Positions 8,745 to 17,721 of a DNA stretch of 35,596 bases are shown piece by piece. The position numbers and the translations under genes were made by a program. The stretch's first letter is position 1. Each line of letters starts with the position of its first letter. This DNA is from Chlamydiia bacterium (lineage in GTDB: Bacteria > Chlamydiota > Chlamydiia > Chlamydiales > FEN-1388), in contig CAINFV010000017.1 in assembly GCA_903848235.1 (NCBI GenBank), positions 1-35,596 on the forward strand, written 5' to 3'. The notes under the pieces are model-generated. The model did no database searches, was not told where the DNA came from, and worked only from the letters and a program-made list of their open reading frames with translations.

Positions 8745-9695
8745 TTATCGAATCTTCAAAACAATTTTCCCACAGGTGTGTCCGGAGCGATTTTTTTCTA
8801 ACGCTATGGCAGCCTCTTCAAGCTTCATTTCCAGAATGCTGGGGGGCTTCACTTTGCCTTGCGTCACAAGGTCGGAAATCTGTTGTAACTGAGAACCATT
8901 TGGCTCAACAAACATCGAGTAACAACGAATGTTGTTTGGCCAGCGGGTGGCAGGATCTATCATCTCCACCATGGTCACCAAACGGCCATTTGATTTGAGA
9001 ACATTCAAACTTTGTTGACGAGTCGATCCCCCAATGGTATCGATCACAAGGTCAACTCCTTCAGGAATATTTTTTTTTATCGAATCTACAAAATTTTCTT
9101 TTTGATAGTCGATGACCGCGTCCGCCCCAAGAGTTTTCACGTACGAATGGTTTTTCGATGATGCCGTTGTGATGACACGAGCGCCTGCGTTTTTTGCTAA
9201 TTGGATGGCAATACTCCCAACGCCTCCCGATCCGGCATGGATGAGAACCGTCTCTCCCTTTCTAAGCCCTCCAATATCAAAAAGCGCCTGCCATGCGGTA
9301 AGGCCAGCCAGAGGAATGGAAGAGGCTTGAGCAAAGGTCAGGCTTTTCGGCTTCAAAGCGACCTGCTTCTCGTCGACACAGACATACTCAGCATAGGTTC
9401 CCCATTTCACTGTTGGCTTACGGCAATAGGCAAATACCTGATCACCAACTGAAAAATTTCGGACCTTCTTCCCCACAGCTTTCACAACGCCAGCCGCATC
9501 CCAGCCTAAGATAATAGGAAACTCATGTGGCAACATCGACTTGAGCTCACCTTCACAAATCTTCCAATCCACTGGATTGACAGCAGCATCTTCGATGGCA
9601 ATTTGCACTTCATTATCCAAAGGCTCTGGCGTGGGCACTTGAGAAATCTTTACTTGATTGATTCCACCAAAGTTTTCAATAGTAACAGCTTTCAC
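8745..9695 (-). CDS. Zinc-free NADPH:quinone oxidoreductase (MDR family)
   Basis: A cytosolic medium-chain dehydrogenase/reductase of 316 aa that reduces quinones or enals with NADPH. The N-terminal GroES-like domain shows AAVNPVDWKICEG and GWDAAGVVKAVGKKV. The nucleotide-binding loop AGSGGVGSIAIQLAK is near residues 154-168, and GADAVIDYQ follows. The Cys/His zinc ligands of alcohol dehydrogenases are absent, which places it with quinone reductases. The frame is open to 9782, but GTG at 9695 is the likely start: the protein then begins VKAVTIENFGG, as the family does, and a GAGGTG site lies just upstream. It is read toward the 476-aa gene and has no operon partner. The region around it looks more AT-rich than the flanking genes, and with the ATPase remnant beside it this may be an acquired segment. 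Confidence 0.85.
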   Translation of the reverse strand: MKAVTIENFGGINQVKISQVPTPEPLDNEVQIAIEDAAVNPVDWKICEGELKSMLPHEFPIILGWDAAGVVKAVGKKVRNFSVGDQVFAYCRKPTVKWGTYAEYVCVDEKQVALKPKSLTFAQASSIPLAGLTAWQALFDIGGLRKGETVLIHAGSGGVGSIAIQLAKNAGARVITTASSKNHSYVKTLGADAVIDYQKENFVDSIKKNIPEGVDLVIDTIGGSTRQQSLNVLKSNGRLVTMVEMIDPATRWPNNIRCYSMFVEPNGSQLQQISDLVTQGKVKPPSILEMKLEEAAIALEKNRSGHTCGKIVLKIR

Positions 9696-9904
9696 CCAAC
9701 ACCTCTTTGTCTTTGGCCTAGGATAACAACACAAACTCAATCCACAAACTTTTTTCGAAAATGCTAAAGTCCAGGTCAACACTACACTTTCCGATAAAAC
9801 TCTTCAAATGGATTGCTGCGTCCATATCAGCCCTCCTCGCTTCTTCTCCTGAACCAAGTTTTCAAAAAAACACTTCAGCGATTTGAGACTGCAGAATATA
9901 AATC

Positions 9905-9945
9905 ATCCTTGTAATTTGAAAGACGAAGATCACAATTGCAAGGAT
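9905..9945 (+). repeat. Inverted repeat / hairpin before the decayed ATPase gene
   Basis: ATCCTTGTAATT at 9905-9916 and AATTGCAAGGAT at 9934-9945 pair over 12 positions with one G-T type mismatch and a 17-nt loop. It sits 6 nt before the ATG of the ATPase remnant. It could be an old leader hairpin of that gene. There is no T-run. Confidence 0.4.
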
Positions 9946-9951
9946 AAGACC

Positions 9952-10292
9952 ATGGAACGGCTTCACTTTCTACAAAAGATAGAATTTCTATTCAAAATTC
10001 ACTCAGTGTGTGGACTGTTAGGCCCAGACAAGTGGGCAAAACGACGCTGGCTAGGCAATTCATCCAATGACGGCAGGCGAATCCGTTTTAAGATAAAGTA
10101 CACAGAGATACACCACGAATTACAAAATCAATCCTTGTTTCGCTAGAAGACCTGGGCCTGGACCATCTGTATGTGATCTATCCGCACGAAGCGAGCTTCC
10201 CTCTTTCAGACAAAATCACGGTTGTTGGCTTACAGGGTCTCGAGCGATCTATTTTCAATGGCCGCCGAGAGTTCGTCACAGGTGATGGATAA
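9952..10292 (+). pseudogene. Remnant of a DUF4143-type AAA ATPase (frameshift plus internal deletion)
   Basis: From ATG 9952 the frame reads MERLHFLQKI...GLLGP, the usual opening of AAA_14/DUF4143 ATPases. It then needs a one-base shift to read RQVGKTTLARQFIQ, giving a full Walker A, GPRQVGKTTLA, at about 10015-10062. A stop follows. About 50 nt later another frame, from 10092 to TAA 10292, encodes ITKSILVSLEDLGLDHLYVI and SFPLSDKITVVGL, which match the C-terminal end of the same family. The central several hundred residues are missing. The end overlaps the 3' end of the convergent mnmH gene. In intact form these proteins are DNA-linked or toxin-like ATPases of accessory genome regions. Here it is clearly dead. 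Confidence 0.8.
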
Positions 10293-11255
10293 ATGTTCTC
10301 TTGGATGACGAGATCGACTATGGAGATACGCTTGATCATAGTACTCTAACAGAAGCCTGGCCGCTTCTCCTCTGCGCCCCTGTTCTATCTCCGATACCAC
10401 GCTCTGCACTCTCTGCCCACCCAACCGCTTATCGAGTTTTTTCGTGCACGCAACCAGCCACTCTTCTGGAAGATCCCCATAAGAAGCAAGGATATGCGCA
10501 AGTCGATCTTCGATGCCGACCTGAAGCCACAAAACCCTTGAGCGATCCATATTCTCGTAGATCCCTTGCGGGATAACACACGACCCAATACGGAGGCTTT
10601 CATCTTCGACAAAGATCGGAACTTGGGGATCCATCATCCAGAGCTTCTCAGCAAGAAGATTTTCAAAATGCTCCGTTCTAGGTTGGACAACTCCTGGCAG
10701 AAGGCCAAAGGCACTTCCCCGGTGGTTGGCCAGCTCTTCTAGATCGATCGCCTGAAATCCCTTCTCTTTGAGGACCTTGATCCATGAGGTTTTTCCACTG
10801 CCAGTAGGACCGCCGATGACGATAAAGCGAAAATCTCGTGAAAAGGTATCTAAGACATGATGCCGAAAGGCTTTATATCCGCCATCGAGTCGTACCGTTG
10901 GACACCCTATGAATTCGCACAGCCATTGAACAGAGCGGCTTCTCATCCCCCCGCGAAAGCAGGTCACACGACACGTAGTCTCATGAGAGTGGCGAAGCGT
11001 ATCGCGTATGGCCTTGGCCATGTCCCCAAGCTTAGGACCTACTAGCTGCAACCCCATCTGGACAGCAATATCATGGCCTCGCTGCTTATACAGCGTGCCA
11101 ATGACAGCACGCTCTTCGTCAGTAAAAAGTGGAAGGGAATGCGATCCTGGAATATGACCGGAAGCATATTCACAGGGGGACCGAACATCGAAGATCGGCC
11201 CCAAAGCTTTGTTCAGAAAATGGTCACAATCAACGACCTGTGTAGAGGCGCTCAT
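10230..11255 (-). CDS. mnmH: tRNA 2-selenouridine synthase (SelU/MnmH)
   Basis: A 341-aa enzyme that converts 2-thiouridine at wobble position 34 of certain tRNAs to 2-selenouridine via a geranylated intermediate. The N-terminal rhodanese domain carries FDVRSPCEYASGHIPGS and the catalytic Cys99 in CFRGGMRS. A P-loop, GPTGSGKTSW, lies at about 149-158. Length and domain order match the family. The gene starts 11 nt after the serS stop, so it is read with serS as a translation-related unit. Full selenation needs selenophosphate from SelD, which is not in this window. Without SelD the enzyme would leave geranyl-thiouridine. The 3' end overlaps the ATPase remnant on the other strand. Confidence 0.93.
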   Translation of the reverse strand: MSASTQVVDCDHFLNKALGPIFDVRSPCEYASGHIPGSHSLPLFTDEERAVIGTLYKQRGHDIAVQMGLQLVGPKLGDMAKAIRDTLRHSHETTCRVTCFRGGMRSRSVQWLCEFIGCPTVRLDGGYKAFRHHVLDTFSRDFRFIVIGGPTGSGKTSWIKVLKEKGFQAIDLEELANHRGSAFGLLPGVVQPRTEHFENLLAEKLWMMDPQVPIFVEDESLRIGSCVIPQGIYENMDRSRVLWLQVGIEDRLAHILASYGDLPEEWLVACTKKLDKRLGGQRVQSVVSEIEQGRRGEAARLLLEYYDQAYLHSRSRHPREHLSITCDELSAAIENRSLETL

Positions 11256-11266
11256 CGCAAATTCCG

Positions 11267-12562
11267 TTATATATACCTTGGCGTGGCTTGCGGCGTTAAG
11301 CGCTCCAACCCCCCAAGATAGGGACGTAACGCCTCAGGGATGATCACCGAACCGTCGGGTTGCTGGTTATTCTCCAAGAGAGCTACCATCAGCCGCGAAG
11401 TCGCCAATCCAGAGCCATTCAGAGTATGGACCAACAGAGGCTTATCATTCCCTCTACGCAGACGTGTGTTGGATCGTCGGGATTGGTAGTCAGTACAGTT
11501 TGAAATCGACGAGACCTCATAATACCGATCTTGCCCTGGCAGCCATACCTCGACGTCAATGGTCTTGGCAGATGCAAAGGACATATCCCCTGTTGTCAGT
11601 AACATAGACCGATAATGGAGACCAAGCCCTTCGACAAGCTTCTCTGCAGAATGGACGAGCTCTTCGAAAATCTCAGGACTTTGCTCAGGCGTTGTGAAGG
11701 CAAACATTTCTACTTTATTGAACTGATGGGTGCGAATCAATCCCCGCTCTTGGGAGCCTGCAGCACCTGCCTCACGGCGAAAACAAGGGGTATAGGCAAT
11801 GAATTTCAAAGGCAACGACTCTTCGGGGATGATCTCATCCATCAACAAGCCATTAAGAGCTACTTCCGCTGTGGGAATCATATATAGCTCTTGCTCTCCG
11901 TCAGTGACTTTATACTGCTGATTAGCGAACTTCGGCAGTTGGCCAGAGGCAAAGAGCACCTCTTTTTTCACGGCAATAGGAGGGAACCACTGGGTAAACC
12001 CATTTTTTACGTGGAAATCAACCATGTAGTTAAGCAATGCCCATTCAAGACGAGCTCCTAGCCCTTTATACGATGGCCACCCAGAACCAGATATTTTGGT
12101 CGCCCGTTCAAAATCAAACAATCCAAGACGCTCGTTGAGCTCGACATGGTTTTTGGCAGAAAAGGCAAAGGTAGGACGAGCTCCGAAAGATCTGACCATA
12201 ACATTATCTTTTGGATCAGGAGAGACGGGGATGTCATCATAAGGAAGATTTGGCAGCCGAGCCAGCTCATCAATCAATTCAGGCTCAAGCAAAGCGATCT
12301 CATGGTCCAACTGATGAATACGATCTGCCATAGCAGAGACTTCATTCATCTCTGTGCCACACTCTTTTCCCTCACGCTTCAATCGCCCAATGGTATTCGA
12401 AGCATCATTTCGCTTGGCTTTCAGCTGCTCTACCTCAGTCTTCTTTGACCGGATAGATTCATCAAGCGATAAGACTTTTGAGATATCAGCATCTGCAACC
12501 TTCGTTTGTAGGCGCTGCTGGACAAGAGCTGGATCCTTACGGATAAGACGAATATCAATCAT
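11267..12562 (-). CDS. serS: Seryl-tRNA synthetase
   Basis: A cytosolic class II synthetase of 431 aa charging tRNA-Ser (and tRNA-Sec). The N-terminal MIDIRLIRKDP and the antiparallel coiled coil (about 30-100) that grips the long variable arm are present. Motif 2 is FRREAGAAGSQERGLIRTHQF with EMF following, and motif 3 is NGSGLATSRLMVALLENNQ near residue 385. The length is normal. The start ATG has GGAG about 6 nt upstream. By position it is CT729, next to the CT727/CT728 pair in C. trachomatis, but here about 8 kb of extra genes separate them. It is followed by mnmH in the same transcript and diverges from the SH3 protein gene. Confidence 0.97.
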   Translation of the reverse strand: MIDIRLIRKDPALVQQRLQTKVADADISKVLSLDESIRSKKTEVEQLKAKRNDASNTIGRLKREGKECGTEMNEVSAMADRIHQLDHEIALLEPELIDELARLPNLPYDDIPVSPDPKDNVMVRSFGARPTFAFSAKNHVELNERLGLFDFERATKISGSGWPSYKGLGARLEWALLNYMVDFHVKNGFTQWFPPIAVKKEVLFASGQLPKFANQQYKVTDGEQELYMIPTAEVALNGLLMDEIIPEESLPLKFIAYTPCFRREAGAAGSQERGLIRTHQFNKVEMFAFTTPEQSPEIFEELVHSAEKLVEGLGLHYRSMLLTTGDMSFASAKTIDVEVWLPGQDRYYEVSSISNCTDYQSRRSNTRLRRGNDKPLLVHTLNGSGLATSRLMVALLENNQQPDGSVIIPEALRPYLGGLERLTPQATPRYI

Positions 12563-12805
12563 GGTGTCTCCGGAAGATACTGTTGAATTACAACTTTCCC
12601 CATAGAATACCCGATAGAAAGAATAGAAAGAAAGATGAGTGATACTCTCGGCTTTGCAAAAATCTCAGCAAATGCGCATGCCAAGTATTGTCGCAAAATG
12701 TCGACCTCTGTAGACTCCGATTTCTCTGCGCCAACCGTATTTCTCTCTCATTGTGGGTAGAAATAAACATGTTGTAGATAGTGCTAAGAATGGTGGAGGA
12801 GTTTC
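12563..12805. promoter_or_regulatory. Divergent promoter region between serS and the SH3-domain gene
   Basis: A 243-nt region between two divergent starts, so it must hold promoters for both. I find no clear -35/-10 pair. A GGAGGAG ribosome binding site lies 4-5 nt before ATG 12806. No gene or strong repeat is visible. Confidence 0.4.
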
Positions 12806-14056
12806 ATGGGGTTTGTATTTTTCGCGATCACCGCTGCTGCAGTAGTGGGTGCTCCAGTGAGTTCAACGTCTCAATCTGTTCCAGAGCTAGACTGCCCTGA
12901 TACTACATTTGAAGTCGTCTCTCAAGAAGAACCTTCTAAGCCCGCACCCGAAATAGTCACGAAAAAGCAGCCTCCTCAGGCGATAGAAGCTTTCACAGGA
13001 AAGGTTACTGGATCGCGAGTTCGGGTTCGCTTACAGCCAAGTCTGGATGGCATTATTCTCAAGGAGCTCAATCAAGGAGAGCTAATTATCGTCACTGGCG
13101 AAATGGACGATTTTTATGCGGTAAAGCCAGAGACAAAATGCAAAGGATATATCTATCGGGCCTATGTGCTCGACAATGTCGTAGAGGCTAATAATGTAAA
13201 CCTTCGACTCGAGCCAGATGTCCACGCACCGATCTTAACACAGCTAGGTCAGGGTGATAGTATCAAAGGAACCACATGCCCCGAGAACAATAAGTGGCTG
13301 ATGGTAGACCTTCCCGACACCGTGCGGTTCTACATTGCAAAAGACTTCGTAGCAAACATTGGAGACGTTACTCTTTATAAACGCACGCAAATGCGCCGTC
13401 AGCAGCTTGCCAGCCATCTAGAAACAGTCGATAAAAACATTCAAAATGAATTAAAAAAGCCCTTTGCTGAGATTCAGCCTGTGCCATTTGTCAACGACCT
13501 TAAAATCATCGTCGCCCAAAATCAAGATCTCCCTGAACTAGCTGACAAGGCACAGTCTCTGATCAAAACGATCCAAGAACAATATCTTCAACTCAGCCTG
13601 AGAAAGCCTCTCGATACCTCAAAAGAGACAGCAGCATCTGGTCATCCGTCGGCACAAGCGCAAGTCGCATCCCTTGATGCACCATCCGTTCAAGGCTTTG
13701 CCGCGGATATCCGTCATCTGTCATCGTTCGCCCTCGAGCAGCAAGAAAATACGGTTTTAGATCAAGCGCTCCGCTCAGGGAAAATCGAAAACAAAGATAG
13801 TTTCTATGCCGAAGAGCTCAAGAACGCACAAGAGATTTCTGGGCAACTCGTTCCCTATGATCGCCCAGTGAAAAACCGCCCTGGCGACTTCATGCTGGTC
13901 GACGCAAAGACAAAAGTCCCTGTTGCCTATCTGTATAGCAACCGCCAAGACCTCAATCAATTTGCCGGGCAGCCAGTCCATTTGATGGTCACCCCTCGAC
14001 CAAACCACCACTTCGCACTGCCAGCCTATTTCGTCCTCGAAATCAAATCGTGGTAG
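12806..14056 (+). CDS. Exported protein with two bacterial SH3 domains
   Basis: A 416-aa protein with a hydrophobic N-terminus (FVFFAITAAAVVGAP) that looks like a signal peptide. A Pro-rich linker follows, then two SH3b domains: residues ~64-123 (VRVRLQPSLDGIILKELNQG) and ~127-185 (NVNLRLEPDVHAPILTQLGQG). Each has the VNxRxxPSxxxxVxxxLxxG pattern known to bind cell-wall or surface ligands. The middle is helical. The C-terminus (~340-416), with VAYLYSNRQDLNQFAGQPV and PAYFVLEI, is a small beta-rich domain often found at the end of such proteins. It probably acts in the periplasm. The start has GGAGGAG close upstream. The gene is alone and ends at a perfect hairpin. Confidence 0.8.
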   Translation: MGFVFFAITAAAVVGAPVSSTSQSVPELDCPDTTFEVVSQEEPSKPAPEIVTKKQPPQAIEAFTGKVTGSRVRVRLQPSLDGIILKELNQGELIIVTGEMDDFYAVKPETKCKGYIYRAYVLDNVVEANNVNLRLEPDVHAPILTQLGQGDSIKGTTCPENNKWLMVDLPDTVRFYIAKDFVANIGDVTLYKRTQMRRQQLASHLETVDKNIQNELKKPFAEIQPVPFVNDLKIIVAQNQDLPELADKAQSLIKTIQEQYLQLSLRKPLDTSKETAASGHPSAQAQVASLDAPSVQGFAADIRHLSSFALEQQENTVLDQALRSGKIENKDSFYAEELKNAQEISGQLVPYDRPVKNRPGDFMLVDAKTKVPVAYLYSNRQDLNQFAGQPVHLMVTPRPNHHFALPAYFVLEIKSW

Positions 14057-14068
14057 GCATCTTCTCAA

Positions 14069-14105
14069 GACAGTGTGTGAAAAGCACCGCTTTTCACACA
14101 CTGTC
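14069..14105. terminator. Perfect 17-bp hairpin between convergent genes
   Basis: GACAGTGTGTGAAAAGC at 14069-14085 and its exact complement at 14089-14105 enclose a 3-nt loop. It sits between the stop of the SH3 gene (12 nt away) and the end of the convergent giant gene. It is symmetric, so it may serve both strands, but neither side has a long T-run. Confidence 0.7.
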
Positions 14106-14155
14106 CCTTAGTGTTATTCCCTCTCCAGCCTCCGCTCCCGTCCTCTCCCCTGGCA

Positions 14156-17100
14156 TCAGGGCGCCTCAGTCATCAACAATTGCGCAATAGGGTGAGCAGG
14201 AGCTTGTACAAAGAACCCGCTTTTTAAAAGCATCGTGGCTAGCATATTAGGATGCAAAGCATCGTATCGAGTATCTACTGGAAAGATATCCTTGAAAAAA
14301 GTGCATTTCGGAACCCCTTCTGGAAGACGCTCATTAAGGACTGCATCCATCTCCCTGAACGTAATAACCAACATTGAGGCCACAAACTCTGAGCAAAACA
14401 TACGTTTCACAGATAGCTCTGAGACAACTCTTGCCTCATCTACTCTTTCCGCATCAGCAACACGACCTTGAGCCCACTCGAGCAACGATGACCACTGCTG
14501 AGCAGTGGCCCTTTGTGCGTCACAGCCTAGTGCGTATCCACTGGCTGCGAGGAGTAATTTTCCTGGGCTTGACATGATCTTCCATGCCGCATCCTCGAAA
14601 CTCACGAACATACTGTGAAAAGACTTCCACTGTGAAAGTTCAATTTTTTCCAACTCCTCGCTGTGCCTCTCCACAAACACTCGGAAAATTTGAGAATAAA
14701 AGCGTGCCATCCGGTCTTGGAGTTCTGAAATATCCGACGTATCGAAAATCACTTCCACATTTTTCCTCCCCTCAGCCGTAAGCATGGAAAGAAAATTTGG
14801 CCGGAGAATATTACTTATGAGGAGATGAGTATACGGGGTGGGTTCGATGTGGATTTGGGAGCCTGCTTTTAGGTCGATATGTTTTCCAGGCTCTACTCCC
14901 AATGCTGCATGTTGAAGCGGCCCCGTAAAAAATGGTTGAACGCTAAACACCGATTGGTTTCGCCAGAGAGTTTGAATTATTTTTAACATATTGCTTAAGG
15001 TCAATGGCATCGCAGACAACGATTCTTCAGGAGTCCCCCGTAACCGGTCTTGACGTATTTCATCTTCAAACAAAACATCCCCTGGAAGAATTGCTGGGAG
15101 CTCTGTGAGCGACCCTTCGATCCTAGTCAATAACAGTGATGCCTGTGTGATTTCATCAAATACCGGCCCCCATGAAACGCCATTCTCTGACAGCACCGCC
15201 GTCAAGGCCTGCAGCTCCTCACTTCCATATAATCCAACAGAATTGAAGAGTTGAAGACAGTCGCTTTGCTGGGATGCAGCAGATACCTGATGCTGTTTAC
15301 AATAGCGAATAAGTTCTTGATTTTTTTCTGCAAAGGCTCGAATCTCCGTCAGACTTTCAGTCGCATTTTTGACAAGCTGTTCATAGATTTCATCTACATC
15401 GATTCTCCCCTCATAAAGACGCTTTAGCACAGCGCTATCAGCACCAATTTCTGTTACATCAGCAAGGATCTTCTCAATAGACGACGCGGCCTGACCGGAT
15501 AGTAAACGAAGCGCCGAATTCTGCTTTGCCCGTGGGTCTTCAGGGTCCTCTGGCAATAAAGAATCAAGTTCGGCGAGCATGATAGAAAGACGTGCCCTAA
15601 TCGGTTCATCAGAGGATATCGAGGCAACCTTCCGAAGCTGTTCTCGGAGTGCCGTAAGGCTTTTAATACTCGCCTCAAGGTGGTCAAAAACGGCAAAGGC
15701 GCCACTTCTATCAAACAACAACATTAGGCTCTCGATCATCGGACGACAAGAGGGGCCCTGAAGTCTGGCTAGGCTAAGCCTGAGCACATATGATGCGAGC
15801 ACCCCCCCATGATTTTCTTCAATTAGTTTTCGAATACACTGCCTTTCTCTGCTATCGCCTTGGATGTACTCGAAAAGTGCTTCAATTTTGCGCTTTTCAT
15901 CGATGGTAAGCGGGGTTTCCCTGGGACCGTTAGGGGGCAGGGTACTCAATGGTGCGTAAAGAGTCCTAAAAATAGTTTCAAATGGCAATTTTGCCAGATG
16001 TTCGAAAAAATTCGCGGCGATAAATGGAAGTTTTTGAAAATCTCTCACAGGATCAACGCTCTGTAGTTTCTCGTGCCACTCAGAAGACGGGGTAAAGATT
16101 GAGTATTCTCTCATCAGAGTAATAACGTCTTGATAACGCCCCCACTCATACATCAGACCAGCAAGCCTTTTGAGATAGCTAAACTTCTCAGGACGATCAA
16201 CTTTTGAAAACCATTCCAAGCCGATCTTCGCGGCCTGATAGTCATTTTCGTCTTTTGTTGGCAAGCTAATGATCTCTTCAATGAAAGAAGAGACCTCCTT
16301 AAAAGCCTCCTCGAGAAATGGATGTTGGCGCTTTTGAAGCGGTGTCGCTCCTTTCTGTTGTTTCTGAATTTTATCTTTTTTAGACCCTCCTTGAAACTCT
16401 TTTTCAACAATGGCGATTTCAGTCCGTAACGGCGTTAGCATCGCAATTTTTTCTTCCCGATTGCCAGCGCGAAATGCCTCCAGAAGATCTCGAAGGCGCT
16501 GTTCTGAACGAATCTGCGATACCGATTCATCAACACTGATTCTTTTTTTTTGCGTCCTACGAGCCCCCTCCACAGGTTGTTCATGCAAAGGAATCAACGC
16601 TGCGGTTTGCGTCGATATCCTCGAAAAAATGAGATGGATTTGCTCTTCCTTAGGCTTAGCTCTCTCTTCGCTCGTCAATACATTCATGTGAGGAGTTATA
16701 AGTTCCAAAAGCTCCTCTTCTCTGCCAGACGTTGCATACATCAAGGCAAGAGAGCGAAGATACTCAACGCGTCGATCTGTATCAACTTCTGACAACCACT
16801 TCATACACTTCATGGCAAATTCATACTCTTCAGGAGAACTCTCCAGTTGAGTTCCATGTCGAACAGAATCGCGCACACTAGAATAAATTCTCGACAACGT
16901 TCCTAGTCCACTTTTGGAACCAGACTCTGCGCTCTCACTTCTATGTTGCGTCCCTCGTTTACCTCTCAGATAGCGCCTTCCTTTACAGGAACTCTGAACA
17001 ACCACTGCTACTTGAAACATTTTTTCCAAAGAAGCTGCTTTTTGAACCAAAGACCCGGATTGAAAATCCATAAACGTCTCTTGCAGCCTCTCTAAGGCCT

Positions 17101-17242
17101 CCTGCGGCAATAGACTATCAATAGACCCATCAACAACTCTTCCCGCCATGGCGCCCTTCTTTGCCCCACCTTCTGATACCCCCCCCTTCTCTGGAAGAAG
17201 CTCTCGGGTCACGTCCATCGGAGTGTAGTCAGAAGTACTCAT
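14156..17242 (-). CDS. Giant helical protein with C-terminal permuted NlpC/P60 (YiiX-like) domain
   Basis: A protein of 1028 aa from ATG 17242, chosen because AGGGGA lies 7 nt upstream. The open frame further upstream runs through the 161-nt palindrome. The first ~600 residues are charged and helical, with TPR-like pairs. From about 720 to 1028 it matches the layout of permuted papain-like enzymes: PGDVLF (Asp722), LQHAALGV (His778), IEP after it, and MFCSEFVA (Cys950). The same set occurs at the end of the divergent neighbour, in the same order and spacing. Family members hydrolyse or transfer acyl or amide groups. The substrate here is unknown. There is no signal peptide, so type III secretion is a plausible route. 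The Cys/His signature is seen directly. The fold and activity are inference. Confidence 0.75.
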   Translation of the reverse strand: MSTSDYTPMDVTRELLPEKGGVSEGGAKKGAMAGRVVDGSIDSLLPQEALERLQETFMDFQSGSLVQKAASLEKMFQVAVVVQSSCKGRRYLRGKRGTQHRSESAESGSKSGLGTLSRIYSSVRDSVRHGTQLESSPEEYEFAMKCMKWLSEVDTDRRVEYLRSLALMYATSGREEELLELITPHMNVLTSEERAKPKEEQIHLIFSRISTQTAALIPLHEQPVEGARRTQKKRISVDESVSQIRSEQRLRDLLEAFRAGNREEKIAMLTPLRTEIAIVEKEFQGGSKKDKIQKQQKGATPLQKRQHPFLEEAFKEVSSFIEEIISLPTKDENDYQAAKIGLEWFSKVDRPEKFSYLKRLAGLMYEWGRYQDVITLMREYSIFTPSSEWHEKLQSVDPVRDFQKLPFIAANFFEHLAKLPFETIFRTLYAPLSTLPPNGPRETPLTIDEKRKIEALFEYIQGDSRERQCIRKLIEENHGGVLASYVLRLSLARLQGPSCRPMIESLMLLFDRSGAFAVFDHLEASIKSLTALREQLRKVASISSDEPIRARLSIMLAELDSLLPEDPEDPRAKQNSALRLLSGQAASSIEKILADVTEIGADSAVLKRLYEGRIDVDEIYEQLVKNATESLTEIRAFAEKNQELIRYCKQHQVSAASQQSDCLQLFNSVGLYGSEELQALTAVLSENGVSWGPVFDEITQASLLLTRIEGSLTELPAILPGDVLFEDEIRQDRLRGTPEESLSAMPLTLSNMLKIIQTLWRNQSVFSVQPFFTGPLQHAALGVEPGKHIDLKAGSQIHIEPTPYTHLLISNILRPNFLSMLTAEGRKNVEVIFDTSDISELQDRMARFYSQIFRVFVERHSEELEKIELSQWKSFHSMFVSFEDAAWKIMSSPGKLLLAASGYALGCDAQRATAQQWSSLLEWAQGRVADAERVDEARVVSELSVKRMFCSEFVASMLVITFREMDAVLNERLPEGVPKCTFFKDIFPVDTRYDALHPNMLATMLLKSGFFVQAPAHPIAQLLMTEAP

Positions 17243-17276
17243 GCTCATTTCCCCTATTTTCCATGGAATTCTTAGC

Positions 17277-17437
17277 ATACCTCTTCTTATTCCAGAATCG
17301 GATTGACGCTTAGAAAAAGCCTCGGAATTCGATCGATCAAAAAAGAGCCCATATTGCAATGTTGGCCCCTTTTTGATCGGCGAATCGCGAGAGCTTTTTC
17401 TTAAGCGTCAACTCGATTCTTGAACAAGAAGAGGTAT
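17277..17437. repeat. 161-nt imperfect palindrome upstream of the giant gene pair
   Basis: The left arm from 17277 (ATACCTCTTCTTATTCCAGA) and the complement of the right arm ending at 17437 (ATACCTCTTCTTGTTCAAGA) align over about 75 nt with few mismatches and one-base gaps, up to GATCAAAAA near the centre at 17357. Transcribed, it would fold into one long stem. It lies 34 nt before the start of the minus-strand giant gene, so it would be in its 5' leader. It could be a MITE-like relic or a regulatory RNA or DNA structure. Confidence 0.8.
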
Positions 17438-17655
17438 AGATAGCCGACTTATAAATACAATTTTAACACTTAACGCTCAACGACTATACACATCTTAGCT
17501 GAAGAATTGCCTTTACAGAAGTCAAAAAAAGGAGGGGTCTTGACTAGAAGCGAAGCTGGCTAAATTGCCTTTCAACAAAGTTGAGCCTAATGAAAAGCCG
17601 GTCAACTTGGGTATCCCTAACCATCCACTTTGTCCCATTGACGATTGAACGGCTG

Positions 17656-17685
17656 TTGACATGTTTCTGTAAAAAAACATATCTA
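17656..17685 (+). promoter_or_regulatory. Candidate promoter of the 1463-aa gene
   Basis: A perfect TTGACA at 17656-17661 is followed after 18 nt by TATCTA (17680-17685), a weak -10, about 37 nt before ATG 17722. The -10 matches only half of the consensus. AGG-rich sequence (AGGTGAGGATTAGG) precedes the start. The rest of 17438-17655 holds no gene that I can see, only two copies of ATTGCCTTT (17507 and 17562 areas). Confidence 0.4.
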
Positions 17686-17721
17686 GTAGATCATTGCATT
17701 AGGTGAGGATTAGGTATCACT

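Noticed and set aside
17242-17359. N-terminal extension of the 1028-aa giant protein by 39 codons
   Set aside because: The extension lies in an arm of the 161-nt palindrome, while a good ribosome binding site precedes ATG 17242.
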